NCBI RefSeq assembly: GCF_035046485.1
Contig: NC_085138.1
Span: forward strand, 19,969,440 to 20,033,439
DNA from: Aedes albopictus
Taxonomy: Eukaryota; Arthropoda; Insecta; Diptera; Culicidae
DNA: 64,000 nt
Direction: 5' to 3'
The notes under the pieces were generated by a model. The model saw only the letters and a program-made list of their open reading frames with translations. It made no database searches and was not told the origin of the DNA. A program made the position numbers and the translations under genes. Of this stretch, positions 20,061 to 31,439 are shown piece after piece; positions within the stretch are counted from its first letter, which is position 1, and each line of letters begins with the position of its first letter.

Positions 20061-21280
20061 AAGCAAGCCTCAAACAACAGTGCATTTTATTATTCTGTTC
20101 TTGCTCACTTGTAATAAGCTTAAAATAAGAAGCTCAGGTGCGCTGGTTTTGTTTACGAAGAGATTTGTGCTTCCCAAATCGTGAGTAGGTGCCAAAGTCG
20201 GCCATTGTGGCGGCCATTTTGGGATTCTAACAAGTCTGTCCTTAAGGGGTTCCCCTTGTGGCTTTCGCAGACCGTAGAGGACAAGCTTCTTCAACAGCTT
20301 CCACGATGAAGAATGTTGTAGTATCAACGGTATCATCTAAACACTTGGAGTATCAATGGATGATGAGTATCCGTGAAATTTGACTGCAACCAAATCAGTA
20401 AAGAGATCCCAGTTGGTTGACCGGGGATGCCTGAAAACGCAAAATTTGCGAAATAACATTCAAGTGTTCAAAAAAGATGTAACGATGGTCATATGAGGAT
20501 TCTTCATCTAATGAATGCCATTTGGTCAGCTCGTGACTAATTCTACTAAAGCGAACCGTTTTGTATAACAGAGTATTATGTTGTTCCTTGCTCTGCCTGC
20601 GAGTGTCGGAAATTAGTGTACCACGATCGTATCGTTTTTAGCGATAGGTATACGAGGGCTCGAGTGAATGATTGATAATTGGTGAGCTTGTTCCTTGTTT
20701 TTCTTTGAAAAACGCAGTATATGTATCTATTAGTTAAAACTCATCTTTCATATATTTACTCAACAAAAACTGCACACAGTAAAACCACTCAGTACTAAAA
20801 TGTGTAAGACTTACTCATAAATGCATAATTTCCATACCACTCATATAATGTGCAAGAGTTACACATGCAAAAAATCTGCTCCTGGGTCCACAAAATCGTT
20901 TAAGTTGCAATTTTTTTGTATGGCAATCTCGCTAGGTTTAAGTAACCTTGGCGAACCAAAAAATATAGCCATTTCGCATCTAGAATAGTGTACGAGCAGA
21001 TTTTGTGAATGTGTGTGGTATGGAAACAATGCAGTTTTAGCGAGCAAAATTCGTCACTTCAAGTTTCGACCCAATTTTTCATTAATTTTGTTACATTATA
21101 ATTAAATTTTCCTGTATTTTTGTGCCGGTGCCGACCACACAGATTTGATCCGTAATCATGAGTTAGTATTTTTCCTAAGTCTGTGCACTGTTGATGTCGG
21201 CACAAAGTTTTGTTTAAATATATTGAGTTCATGGCAAGTAAGTGGCAATGCATATTAGTTCACCAGTCCTCCCAATTGCA
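20061..21280. other. No gene recognised
   Basis: Scanned for coding signal, inverted repeats and arrays; nothing firm. Short ACTTACTCATAA and GAGTTACACATG phrases at 20800-20865 may belong to a motif-type MITE but no ends were found. Confidence 0.35.
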
Positions 21281-21284
21281 AAGA

Positions 21285-22205
21285 AATTCCCAGAGGAATC
21301 CTGGAGGAATTTTTAGAGGAATCCCTTTAGGAATTCTTTGAGGAATCCCAGGAAGGATTCCTGAAGAAATCCAAGGATCAATTTCTAAGGGAAATCTAGG
21401 AGAAATTTCTGAAAGAATTCCAAGAGGAAATACTGAAGAAATCGCTGAAATTCAAGAGGAAATCTGGAAGGAAAAAGAGTACGCAGAGTAACTTTTGGAG
21501 CAATTCCTGAAGAAACCCCAGGAGAAAGCTTGAAAACAATCCCAAGAAGAATTCCCAAATCTCTAAACAGTTCCTGGAAAAAGTCTTAGATCCATTCCTG
21601 GAGGAGTTTCTGGAAGAATTCCAGGAGGAATTCCTGAAGGAATCCCAAGAAGAGTTCTCAGAGGCATTTTCCTGGAAGTTGTTCCCGAAAGAATCACAGA
21701 AGAAATTCCCAGGTGAATCCCTGGAGGAATCTTGGAGAAATTTGTGAAGAAACCCTAAGATGAATCCCGGAAGCAATCCCATGAGGAATTCCTTAGGGAA
21801 CCTCACGACAGCTTTCTTAGCGAATATCTGTAGGAATCCCTGAATAAAGATGTGAAGAAATCCATGTCTGCAGTAATTTTTCAAAGAAATTTCTGGCTAA
21901 ATTTTTGAAAATTTAGTAAAATTTTCTGAAACAATTTCTGGAAGACATTCATGCAGAAATGCAATAAGTAATGGCATTATTGGAGCAATCTCCAGTGGAA
22001 TGCTGCAAGGAATATATCTGCAGAAATACCTTAAAAATCTCTGGAGTAACTTCTGAAGGAAATCTCGAAAACAGCACTTGAACAATATCCAGGGCAAATT
22101 CCCGAATAAATGTCAGGTGGAATCCTTAGATGAATTCTTAAAGGGATTCTAGAGGAATTCAAGATGGAATCACTGCAGCAAGCTATGGAATAAATCCTTG
22201 AGGAA
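21285..22205. repeat. Degenerate array in 12-nt register (reverse orientation)
   Basis: The plus strand reads AGGAATCCTGGAGGAATTTT, GAGGAATCCCTTTAGGAATT and similar, the complement of the CCTCCAGGAATT arrays elsewhere. A minus-strand ORF of 162 codons (21396-21884), rich in phenylalanine, serine and asparagine, is a product of the repeat and not a gene. Confidence 0.85.
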
Positions 22206-23625
22206 ATGTTCATACTCATATAGTTTACGAAAAAAAAACCTTAGCTACGTCAATGATTTTACGACTCTATGTCGAAAATTGATAATATATATATTATATA
22301 ATATATTATAACGTTAAGACAATGCATTCTGAAGAAAAAATGGTAATTTAACATTTTTGAATCGAAAGTAAAATCGAATGTAAAAAATCGATTCGGTCGA
22401 TTTTGTGGGGCTTCAACATCGATTCAAAAAATCGATTAATCGAAACAAAAACATCAATGTTGCGAACATCGATTTAAAATTTCCCAGCGCTTTGTACATT
22501 AGTGCGAATCGAAGTGATTTTCAGTTGATTTCTCCAGCTGGGTTTAGTTTGGTTCTAAAATCAACACTGACAGATTTATGAATTTAAAGGAAAAGCATTT
22601 CTGATCATGTTGATTGGGATGTTGAATAGTTGAAGGATTTATCCCTTGAATCGCGCGTGCAGTATTTTTACCGTGTAGGCACAAGCACAAAGCCGCATAA
22701 TACCATGAATTAGGAGCTACTTGACTAGTGAGCTCCTACCTTTGGAACAGGTGATCCATAGTGGTAATCTTAGCCATTTGAACCAGCCACTTTTTGAGAC
22801 ACTACACAGCTATCTAGCTAGGCTAATCGGGAAAAGAAGTTGATGTTGATGATCATCCCCAAAAAACGTCGTGCTTACTTCCAACAAGAGTATAGTTACA
22901 TAAATCATAAAACAAAACAATCTTTCGTTTCGAGTAGGGTGGAGCACCCTGCTGAACAGACGGAACAGTCTTCTTACATTCTGTTTTAGCTTCTTTTGTA
23001 TTAGAAAGAAATTTTTTTTCTTTAAAATTGACATAAGTGCAGCGTGAAAAGCATACTATCTTCAAAGATGTTTAATGCTTTTTAATGTTTATCTAGGATA
23101 TGACCCTTTTAATTGGGTTGTTTAGTGAATAAAATATTGCTATTTTCAATAACCTAATCGAAAGTGCTTTTTTTTTTATTTTAACGTGATTTTATTGGAT
23201 TTCAATACCTTTGTTTTGATGTTTAAATTAACAAAACAGTTTTAATTTTCGTGGATATAATGACAGTTCAATCGTTAAAATGACAGTTCGACCCGAACAA
23301 AAAAATTTTCCCATACAAACTTTAAATGCATTTCATATATAGTTCCCAGACTCAAAAAATTATGAAATTTTGGATTTCGACTACTTTTTGGGCGGAGAAT
23401 CCGATTATGAAACAATCTGGACTGGATACCGCTAAAGAACCCAATTGTCAATACTGTGGCGATCATCATATGGAATTAAAATACGTCATTAGAAGGAATA
23501 CACAGCCTTCTACTGCAATTAGTCTCACACAAAGGATGAATTATTGGTCATAAAACTGCTGCAGTAATGGGTGAGTGCCCAATAAATATCTTGCAGAAAT
23601 TAGACGCTAGTCCATTACTCAGGCC
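22206..23625. other. No gene recognised; AT microsatellite at 22284-22315
   Basis: A run of alternating AT lies at about 22284-22315, and ATCGATT phrases cluster at 22380-22470 (ATCGATTCAAAAAATCGATT). Remaining sequence has no recognised feature. Confidence 0.4.
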
Positions 23626-23795
23626 CGGATTAAGGATTGTGGGGGCCCGGGGCTCGAGCGGATGCGAAGGCCCCTTGGCGATGAGCATAAAAAGTTTTCT
23701 TTGTTTTAAACATCATTTGAGCTATAAAGTTGATGTGTAATAACCAAAAAAGGTATTTGTGGGGGCCCCTAAAATGTGGGGGCCCGGGGCTTATG
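23626..23795. mobile_element. hAT-like terminal fragment(s)
   Basis: CAGGCCCGGATTAAGGATTG followed by GGGGGCCCGGGGCTCG resembles hAT ends of the CAGGGCCGGATTAA type; a second GGGGGCCCGGGGCTTA occurs at 23778. No 8-bp duplication or transposase was seen. Confidence 0.4.
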
Positions 23796-24129
23796 AGTTG
23801 GAGTTTTACCATGCACTAACGAATACTCACAGTCAAAGAAATATTCGTTTAGAACTAAAAGTAGGAGCAAAGTCATTATGCCAACCAGAAGAAAAACATT
23901 TTTTCATTCCATTGTGTGTACCCAGGAATGGAGCAAAGATCCCAGAGTTTATTATGAGTAAGAATGTCTCTCCAATAAATTTTATCCATTTTCAATGTTG
24001 CTTCAGATTCCGCCGATTCCGGTTTCGCCATTATGACACCACCAAAATTAAACATATTGCAATGTTAAACCACACACGCGCTCTCGCCAAAAACCGTGGC
24101 CGCTTCGCACCGGCGGCCAGCAGAGTAGT
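23796..24129. other. Unrecognised
   Basis: A 124-codon plus-strand ORF (23759-24133) starts within the repeat end and has no recognisable motif; it is not called as a gene. Confidence 0.3.
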
Positions 24130-25905
24130 ATAAATTCTATTTATTCCTCTCAACCACTTTACGACGCACCTTTCAAATTCCGCGTGGCTGACAGAATTTC
24201 CACCAACCAGTCAGTGTCGCCCCGTTCTCAAAACCTTTTAATCATTTGCCGCAAGCGCACTCTTCCCACAAATTATTGGGTCGCCGCTGTGTTCTTCTGT
24301 AGCTGCGTGTGGCGGCCTTTTTCTTCTCTGTTTGTTTTCCGATTTTCCCGATTTTCCTTTACATCACTCTGCACCACACAATCGGAAAGAAATGGGTGAA
24401 AAGGGAACAAAATCTAGTGAGGTATTCATGATAATCCACAGAAAAGCACACATACAATCACGTTAAAGTAAACAAATCCGGTCCAAATAGGCGAGGATTA
24501 GGAGAACAAATTGCATTCCTCTCGAAAACAGAGCAAGCCATGTATTTCACAGTTGTTGTTTCTTCGGGTTCTTCCTAATCCTGGTAGTCGTTGCTGTCTT
24601 CTTGTCCGCTAGCCTACGTGATCATTTCGATTTTGTAAGGCATGTGGTATGCGGAGCAAAGTTCCGTGAAATTTTCTAGGAATTTGATGCACAATTGCGT
24701 TTGCACAATTTTCACTGATCTTGAACTGCGTGGCAAATTTACGGGCCGATCTCCTTGCGTCGAAGAATCCCGCCTTTTTATGTGCTTCGCATGCAATTAA
24801 GCACGAAAAACGAACGATGACACCGCGCTGACCGACGCTGACAACGGCGATGAAGCGACTTGTCGACGTGCATATCAGATTACAAAGTGTATGAATTGTA
24901 CGATTTTCACACGTATTTTTCACGCAATTTTCGCGCGCCACTCATTCGAGAGCGGGTGGTTGATTTTCTTCGGCTCCCACTAATACGCGCGGGAGAGAGG
25001 CACTCACGCTCACACACACGCATTGGATCTCTCTTCCTTTGCTGCCACTCTTCTTGATCGAGTTTTCCGCCATTCACTCAGCATTCTTTTACTTTGTCTT
25101 CTTCGCCCCCCCATCAATTCTCTTCTTCTCGGGGACGGCGAGATGGGGGAGGTTCAAAGAGGGAAAATATTTTTAACCCACTATCGCTTATTTTATTTCT
25201 TCTTTTCTTCTCGATCTCCCCATTGGAGAGTTTAGAATCCGAAAAGGACCCAATTTTCATGCACATTAGTCCGCCTTTCCGTCATTCTTCGCATTTTTCA
25301 ATTTTCACAATCAACCTCGCAAGTGACTTTGTCTCGCTTTTCACTTTTCACACGGTGCCACGGTTTCGCACCATTAAAATCGTCCCACGGGTGGCCATTG
25401 GCGAGAGCCCACACGTACGATTAACCTCCAAAAAATCCATTCCCATTTCCCAATCAAAGGAAAATCACACACACTTGACGAAATTATCCAACAAAGTCCA
25501 ATTTTCGCCACCGGAACGAAGGAATCATACCGATATTAAGTAACCACCGAGACCGAACCACTCGGTAGGCCAAGACCAAAATCAGATGAAAAAGGTTGGT
25601 CCCTGCTGTGTGGTTGGACTGTGATGATGATGAAGGCAGCCACGATTTTCCGCACACCGATCCACACACACGCGGCTTTTCCGAGAGCTCCGAAAAGAGA
25701 GACGAGTTACGAAAAACTGACACGGGAACGTCGCGTACGCACCGTTCTGGGCCTAAGCTCGATCGACGGCCACCACCGGCGGCTGTGGTGCCATCAAGGG
25801 GCGCATGCGTGGCCTGTTCCGGTGGATTTTCAGGGAGAGCACTCATTTTCCGATGGTGGTTGATCGCCTGGATGTATGCTAATTTTGTGCGATCGAAAAA
25901 GTGAT
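24130..25905 (-). promoter_or_regulatory. Candidate promoter / first-exon region of an unidentified host gene
   Basis: This 1.8 kb lacks recognisable repeats, has more G+C and CpG than its surroundings, and is rich in CT and CACA stretches (24955-25130, 25650-25680), as seen in insect promoter and 5' leader regions. The orientation is unproven: the best start-codon candidate reads on the minus strand. It could be a distant first exon of the TRIM37-like gene, whose transcript runs in that direction, but no splice link can be shown. Confidence 0.3.
25484..25846 (-). CDS. Possible first coding exon, unidentified
   Basis: Minus-strand ORF beginning MSALPENPPEQATHAPLDG at 25846 in the context GGAAAATGAG (A at -3, G at +4). 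The first 35 or so residues have a coding look; GAACG|GTGCGT near 25743 could be a donor. The remainder reads like leader or intron sequence. No family was recognised, and the opposite strand is also open, so this is only a candidate. Confidence 0.2.
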   Translation of the reverse strand: MSALPENPPEQATHAPLDGTTAAGGGRRSSLGPERCVRDVPVSVFRNSSLFSELSEKPRVCGSVCGKSWLPSSSSQSNHTAGTNLFHLILVLAYRVVRSRWLLNIGMIPSFRWRKLDFVG

Positions 25906-25909
25906 GCCA

Positions 25910-26770
25910 GAATAGTTATTTATGTAACGAGTTGCAAAAAGTTGATTTTTTCAGCACGAGTTGTACATACGAAGAGTGCTGAAAAATCGAGTTTTGCAAC
26001 GAGTTCCATACAAAATTTTATGCAATGATTTTTTTTCATTATACAACTCATTTGAGTTGCATAATGTTCATAATGCAGCCCAAATGAGTTACATTATGAA
26101 CATTATGCAACTAGTTTTTTATTATGCAACTCATTTCAGTTGCATAATGAACCAGGTCGGAAAAATTGGCCATTATGATACTAAAATGAGTTACATAAAA
26201 TAGAAATTATGATACTGAATTGCATAATAGTTACAAAGTTTTTTGTAATTGCAAAAAATACCCATTCAGTATAATCCTTGGTATAATCTTGCTACACGTA
26301 CTTTCAAGTCGAACCACGTGGCAGCATTTATGCGCGTCAGCGTGGTGCTTTTGTTTGATCAGGTAGGCTATGATAGGGTAGGTGTCAGAAATTTGCAAGC
26401 TCTCGTCGTCGTCATACCGCAACCGCACCATGGCAGGAGCAAAAGAAGCTTCAGCTGCTGCTTCTACGACTGTTCTGCAGTCCTAATCTGAATCTGGATA
26501 GTCTTGATTCGGATTCGAGCTCATCAGAGGATGTAGAAGTAGCAGCTGTGTCTACGGTAGCCTCAAAAGTTATCGAAAAGTGGGTGCTGGCAAAGGTGCC
26601 GAAAAGTGCTACTTTTCGACACTCTTAAGAGTGCCGAAAAGTAGTACTTTTCGGCACTTTTGGTTTAAGGAAGAAAAGTAGGCCGTTTTAACGTTATAAC
26701 CGCGAGTGAAAAGTAGGGGAAAACGCAACGCAATTACAAAAAAAAAATTATGCAATGATTTTTTCATAAT
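25910..26770. mobile_element. AGTTATTTATGCAAC-family element, copy 2 (composite)
   Basis: Begins AGTTATTTATGTAACGAGTT and TTTTTTCAGCACGAGTTG, has TTATGCAACTCATTT and TGAGTTACATTATG inverted motifs at 26030-26230, then the GTGCCGAAAAGTGCTACTTT cluster at 26596-26660, and ends with TTATGCAATGATTTTTTCAT. The arrangement parallels 1905-2530. No transposase is visible. Confidence 0.65.
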
Positions 26771-26840
26771 GCAACTTATTTGAGTTTGTCTTCCTAAGGG
26801 ACTTTCAATTCATAGAACTTGTTTTATCGTATTTAGTTTA

Positions 26841-26859
26841 AACTATCTTGTACTTCTTC
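26841..26859 (+). repeat. 19-bp target-site duplication, left copy
   Basis: AACTATCTTGTACTTCTTC here is identical to 28044-28062, directly after a simple A-rich tail. Confidence 0.92.
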
Positions 26860-28043
26860 CCTGCCCTTCGGTTCAGAAAGGGGTATGGGCGCCTTCTGTC
26901 AACTTGGTCGAGGCAGATTTCTTGTGAGAACAAGTTGCATACGGACATTCAAAAGTGCCTGAACGAAAGATGTTGCTTGTGAGGATCACTTGAAGATCGG
27001 ATGAAAGATCATTCTTTTTTTTTTTTTTTTTGAATATTCACGTTCGTCTATTTGTTGCTCTTCGTATTCGTATATTTTAAGTTTCATCTTCAACTGAGTT
27101 TGGTGAACGCTGCTCGTCAGCAGGGATGATCTTCGCATCTGGATCCGTTGAACCATTCTGAATGGCCGTCGTGAAAGTATCACCAAAAGCGCTACTAATA
27201 TTTATTTTATATTTTCATGTATCTGAGTATCATGAGTGATAGCAGTAAGCAGGGATAGCAGTGAAAAATGGATGTAATGCAGCACGACGGTGGTGCGATG
27301 CTGGTAAAAAAATATCGCTGGAGATGAATATTGTTTGTACTCAGCCATGTCTAAGACGTGCTCCGAAGTGTCAGGAAAGGAAGCATGCATAAAGCACTAA
27401 TCTACAAAATCCCGGGAAAAAAGTTGAAAGACCTTATTTCATATGGAAATCCAGCGGTAGACAAGAGGTGGATATGGACGGATGTTCGTTGGAATTGGAA
27501 GGACATTGGTAATGATAGAGCTGAATTTAAGAAAGCGACGAAGCGGTTGTAGCAGGAGATGGTGAAGTTGGATTACGAAGACGATTTGCTAGAAACCGCA
27601 GACAGCAAATGACATAGGCTTATCGTCTTTCGATGGAGATGGCGATGAGGATGAAGCAGCACTCCAAGAACATAACCAAAATTTAATTACAACTACCCAC
27701 CACAAAAAACAACACGATCGAACGAAAATAGAAAAGAGCAACCCAGCAAAACCAGTATGTTCAAAACGCTTACCCCAAACAAGCGACCCAAAGGTAAATT
27801 ACTTTGACCATTTAACTAACAACACATTCTCTTACAGCTCAATACACCACATCGATTTCCCACCTTTCCCAATCCTTAAGGCCACGCAAAACTTAAAAGC
27901 CGCAGAGCTAAAGAGGTTGCTATGCCTACTCCCAAATTCAAAGGTGTATTATGGACAATGCGAGTTCTCGGACTTGCATTGGAGACTTGGACCTATGACC
28001 CCCTTGTGCATCAATAAAATAAAATAAAATAAAATAAATAAAA
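26860..28043 (+). mobile_element. Retroposed sequence (1184 bp) with AAATA-repeat tail
   Basis: The unit is bounded by perfect 19-bp direct repeats and ends in AATAAAATAAAATAAAATAA at 28014-28043, the hallmarks of LINE-machinery retroposition. The body has no RT or endonuclease. It includes a plus-strand ORF at 27358-27552 (KKLDLISYG-like, unrecognised) and a 24-base T run at about 27006-27029. TTCTCTTACAG at about 27828 resembles a splice acceptor, so the source may be an unspliced RNA. It could be a non-autonomous LINE relative or a retroposed host transcript. Confidence 0.8.
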
Positions 28044-28062
28044 TAACTATCTTGTACTTCTT
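28044..28062 (+). repeat. 19-bp target-site duplication, right copy
   Basis: Identical to 26841-26859. Confidence 0.92.
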
Positions 28063-28499
28063 CATGGTTCTACATTACCTGGAACGCGGCCTGCTTCTCT
28101 TCGACTTAGTGTCCTTTGAGCACTTCTACAGTTATTAAATAAAGTGCTTTCTTTGGCGGCCGTTGCATGAATTCGTATATTGTGAGGCAAGAACACTCCT
28201 ATATTGTTTTAGGGATTCCTTCAGGAGACTCTGCCGAGATTCTGTTAGGGATTTCTCCTTCATTGACTCCTTCCAGCATTTATTTTAATAATTTCTCCAG
28301 AGATACTTTCATGATTCCTTCATGAAGAATTCTCGGGATTTCTTCAATAATTGTCCCTTGTAGATAGGGATTCCCATATAAAGACAGTATATTGAAGATT
28401 GTTTTGGGACTATACCAAAAAATTCCAGTTTTTATATGAAGATTCAGATTGTGATGTTAGAAACTTTGGGCATTGACGAGTTAAATGTACATAGTTCAA

Positions 28500-28622
28500 A
28501 CAGGGGTCTTCAGTTAGCCTAGTGGTTAAGGCTATGGATCGCCAATCTGGAGACCACGGGTTCGATTCCCGTTAACCAGCCTTAACCACTAAGCTAACTG
28601 GAGACCCATGTTTGAACTAGGT
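28500..28622. repeat. Back-to-back tRNA-like A-box palindrome
   Basis: TAGCCTAGTGG (A-box) at about 28515 and GGTTCGATTCC (B-box) at about 28559 give a tRNA-like plus-strand head. Immediately after, CCTTAACCACTAAGCTAACT repeats the A-box half in inverse orientation, closing a hairpin of about 120 bp. The pairing geometry is not that of a tRNA. Confidence 0.6.
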
Positions 28623-29088
28623 ACACACTTAGAAATTCTGAAATTTGCACGAAACGGAATCACCAAAGAACGTAAATATTTTCAAGACTGAATCATAATT
28701 TGGACTCAATTTTACGCGCATCATGTAACTGCTGGTTGGTTGCGTTAGATGTCAACAAATCCGTTTCACCAGAAAAGTAGAAGCAGTATCACGTCCATCA
28801 ACCATCTTCTAACTCGGTGAAATAGCCGAGAGGTAAGAGATGTGGCTCACGATCAGGAGATCCGGTGTTCGAATCCATGCATGGCATTATTTTACTTTTC
28901 TTTGTTTTATCTGTCAAATCGGTTTTAGCGATTGCTAGACGCTAAGAAAAAATAAGTTTTATTTTGGGGTCTTGAAAGACGTAAATTTACATGTTTCAAC
29001 CTCTAAATTTGTGTTTTTGGAGATGCTCGTATATGTCAGGTTCAGGACATTTAAAATTACATGATATTTTCTAGGTGTGTATGTATAT
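28622..29088. mobile_element. Nested element with TACACACTTAGAAAT ends and an internal tRNA-like segment
   Basis: TACACACTTAGAAATT at the left is mirrored by ATTTTCTAGGTGTGTA at the right, the TACAC...GAAA type of end. Inside, TAGCCGAGAGGTAAGAG (A-box) and GTGTTCGAATCC (B-box) at 28818-28872 form a tRNA-like SINE head in plus orientation. Confidence 0.55.
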
Positions 29089-29423
29089 TTAACTCGTCAA
29101 CGCCCAAAGTTTCTCACCTCACAATCTGCATCTTCATATAAAAACTGGAAGTTTTTGATGTAGTCCCAAAACAATCTTCAATATACTGCCGTTATACCTA
29201 TGTCTGTTCTATGTTGTATGGGAGTCCCTATGAACATGGGACAAATATTGAAGAATTCCCGAGAATTCTTCATGAAGGAATCTTGAAATTATTCCTGGAG
29301 AAATTTTTAAAATAAATGCCGGAAGGAGTCAATGAAGGAGAAATTCCTAACGGAATCTCGGCAGAGTATCCTGAAGGAAATCCTAAAACAATCTGGGAGT
29401 GTTATATGAATAAAGCTCAAAAA

Positions 29424-29595
29424 TAGTTATTTATGTAACGAGTTGCAAAAAGTTGATTTTTTCAGCACGAGTTGTACATTTATCCAACGAGGCTTGCAAC
29501 TCATTTCAGTTGCATTATGAATCAGTTCAGAAAAGTTGGCCATTATGATACCAAAATGAGATATATAAAATTGAAATTATGATACTGAATTGCAT
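29424..29595. mobile_element. AGTTATTTATGCAAC-family element, copy 3 (short)
   Basis: AGTTATTTATGTAACGAGTT, TTTTTTCAGCACGAGTTGT and TTATCCAACGAGGCTTGC match copy 1. The sequence then jumps to AACTCATTTCAGTTGCATTA as in copy 2, indicating an internal deletion. Confidence 0.65.
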
Positions 29596-29604
29596 AAAAG
29601 TATT

Positions 29605-30880
29605 TTTAAATATCCTAGAGGAATCCAAGAAACAATCCCGACAGAGATCTCTGAAAGAATCCTAGAAGAAGTTCTGAAGGAATCTCAAGAGAAATACCCG
29701 AAGGAATCTCTGGAGGAATATCAAGAAAAAATAATGTAATAACCCCGGGAAAACCTCTAAAGGAATCGCTGAAGAAATCTTGAGAGAAATCCTGATAGAC
29801 ATCCGGGGAGAGATCCCAGAATGAATCCCTGGAGAAATTCTTCACGGAAACTCTGGAGAAATTTCTAATGAAAGCCCGGGAGAAATCTGCAAATGAATCC
29901 TACGAGAAATCAATAAAGGAACCTCAGAAAAAATATCTGAATGCTCGGTCATACTCCCCTCCCCATCCTCCTAATGCGTTACGTAATTCGTGGACGGCGT
30001 CCAAAAGAAACCACGTAAAATAAACGACGAAATTAGGGAGATATCACTGGAGGAATTATGGAAGGAATTCTCTGGCAACGGCGTAGCCAGCCTTTTCTTA
30101 TTCCTTGCTTACTCTCCTGAATAAACACGATAAAGTGAAGGATGGATTGGAAAGAGAGGCCATTCGCGCCTGGTTTCATCCCGATTTTTCTCATGTTTGT
30201 TTAGGAGAGTGGAAAAGAAAACAGAAAAAGCTGACTACGCCGCTGAGCCCTTGGAATCTCTTACGTAATCCTGAGAAAAAAAAAACTAAGACGAATCCTG
30301 GAGTAATCCTTGATACAGTCGCAGGAAAATCCGTAAAAGAATCTGGCAGAAATGCCCAGAGGAATCAACGAAGAAATTCTAGTGAAAATCCTAGGAGAAA
30401 TGCCAAAAGGAATCCCGAGAGGAATTCCAGGAGGAGTCTCTAAAAAATCCCTGATGAAATATGTAAAAGAATCCCTGAAACGATTACTGTTGAAATAACT
30501 AAAAGAATCCGGAAAGGAATCCCAAGAGGAATACTGGGATGAATCTTTAAAGGAAAGCCGGGCAGCATTAATGAATGAATCACTGGACATTTCTGATGAA
30601 ATCCCTGAAAGGATCCTGGAGGAATCCCAATAGAATTCCTAAACAAATTTTGGTGGGAATACCTGAAAGAAAAATCCCGGGAGAAATCGATGAAGGGATC
30701 TCAAGAGGCATTGAGAAAGATCACCTGAATGAATTTCGAGATGAAGCCAAGGAGAGAACAATGAAGAAATCGCAGGGAAACAATGAAGGAAGCCCGGGAG
30801 AAGGAAAAAATCTCTGGAGAAAATTCAGGAAGAATCCTGAACAAGGATGGAAATCTAGTGATCATGATCAGATTTCGAAT
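29605..30880. repeat. Degenerate 12-nt-register array with interruptions
   Basis: GAGGAATCC and GGAGAAATCC phrases dominate 29605-29945 and 30275-30850. Between them, 29950-30270 holds a TACGTAATTCGTGGAC-containing stretch and unrelated sequence. Opposed ORFs of about 110 codons here come from the array. Confidence 0.75.
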
Positions 30881-31320
30881 GTGTCGCGGTCGAACGGCAT
30901 CGCGCGATCATAGCAACAACGATAACATTTTGTCGTCAAGCATCATAACGAACTTCGGTCCGAGAAGAATGATTCGCTCGGCATGTGCGGGCGCGATGCG
31001 ATCGTTATCATGAAGTCGAAATGATAAATTAGTGATTTCATTCACTTTTTGAGCATTCTTATTGATTTAACTTCCAGATATGCTTATGAACGTGTCATTT
31101 CGAATCATGAATGCGGCTTACGGGTGCATAAGTGGCAAACAATGTGATGAATAAAATTTATCATGACTTGTAACATGATCCGATAACGGGTCATCACGCG
31201 ATGAAGCGTGCATCAGATGCTTTAATTGTTCTGTGATACGAGCACGGTGTGAGGCGTCGGCATCATGCTACTGCAAGAACAAGGCTATCTTGGATTATTC
31301 TCATCCTGTATCATTTATCG
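30881..31320. mobile_element. Possible motif-type element (GATCATGA / CGATCGTTATCATG)
   Basis: CGATCATAGCAACAACGATAAC, split here as CGCGATCATAGC and GATAACATTTTG, and GCGATCGTTATCATGAAG, AACATGATCCGATAACGG and GGTCATCACGCGATGAAG recur in both orientations. No terminal repeats were fixed. Confidence 0.35.
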
Positions 31321-31439
31321 CTTGAAGTGATTTTCTGCCATCCTTGATCCTGAAGGAATTTCAGATACAGTTTGGAGAATGATCTGCGAAAGAATTCCGC
31401 TACTAAATCTGGTAAAAAATCTAAGGGAATCCTCAGAGG

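Larger units (their letters stand above)
28191..29405. mobile_element. Inverted-repeat element, arms about 310 bp, arms contain 12-nt-array sequence
   Basis: The left arm (GAACACTCCTATATTG ... GTTAAATGTACAT, 28191-28495) is the reverse complement of 29090-29405 (...CAATCTGGGAGTGTTA) with roughly 90% agreement by eye. The outer part of each arm consists of AGGGATTCCTTCAGGAG-type array units. The interior holds tRNA-like sequence and a further nested element. Confidence 0.85.

Noticed and set aside
21396..21884. 162-codon minus-strand ORF
   Set aside because: Entirely inside a 12-nt-register array; residue composition follows the repeat.
28508..28580. tRNA gene
   Set aside because: A- and B-boxes are present, but the acceptor stem does not pair and the A-box half is repeated in inverse; it is a SINE-type derivative. 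The same applies to 15418-15500, 28818-28872, 31560-31655, 31920-31997, 45230-45315 and 63847-63916.
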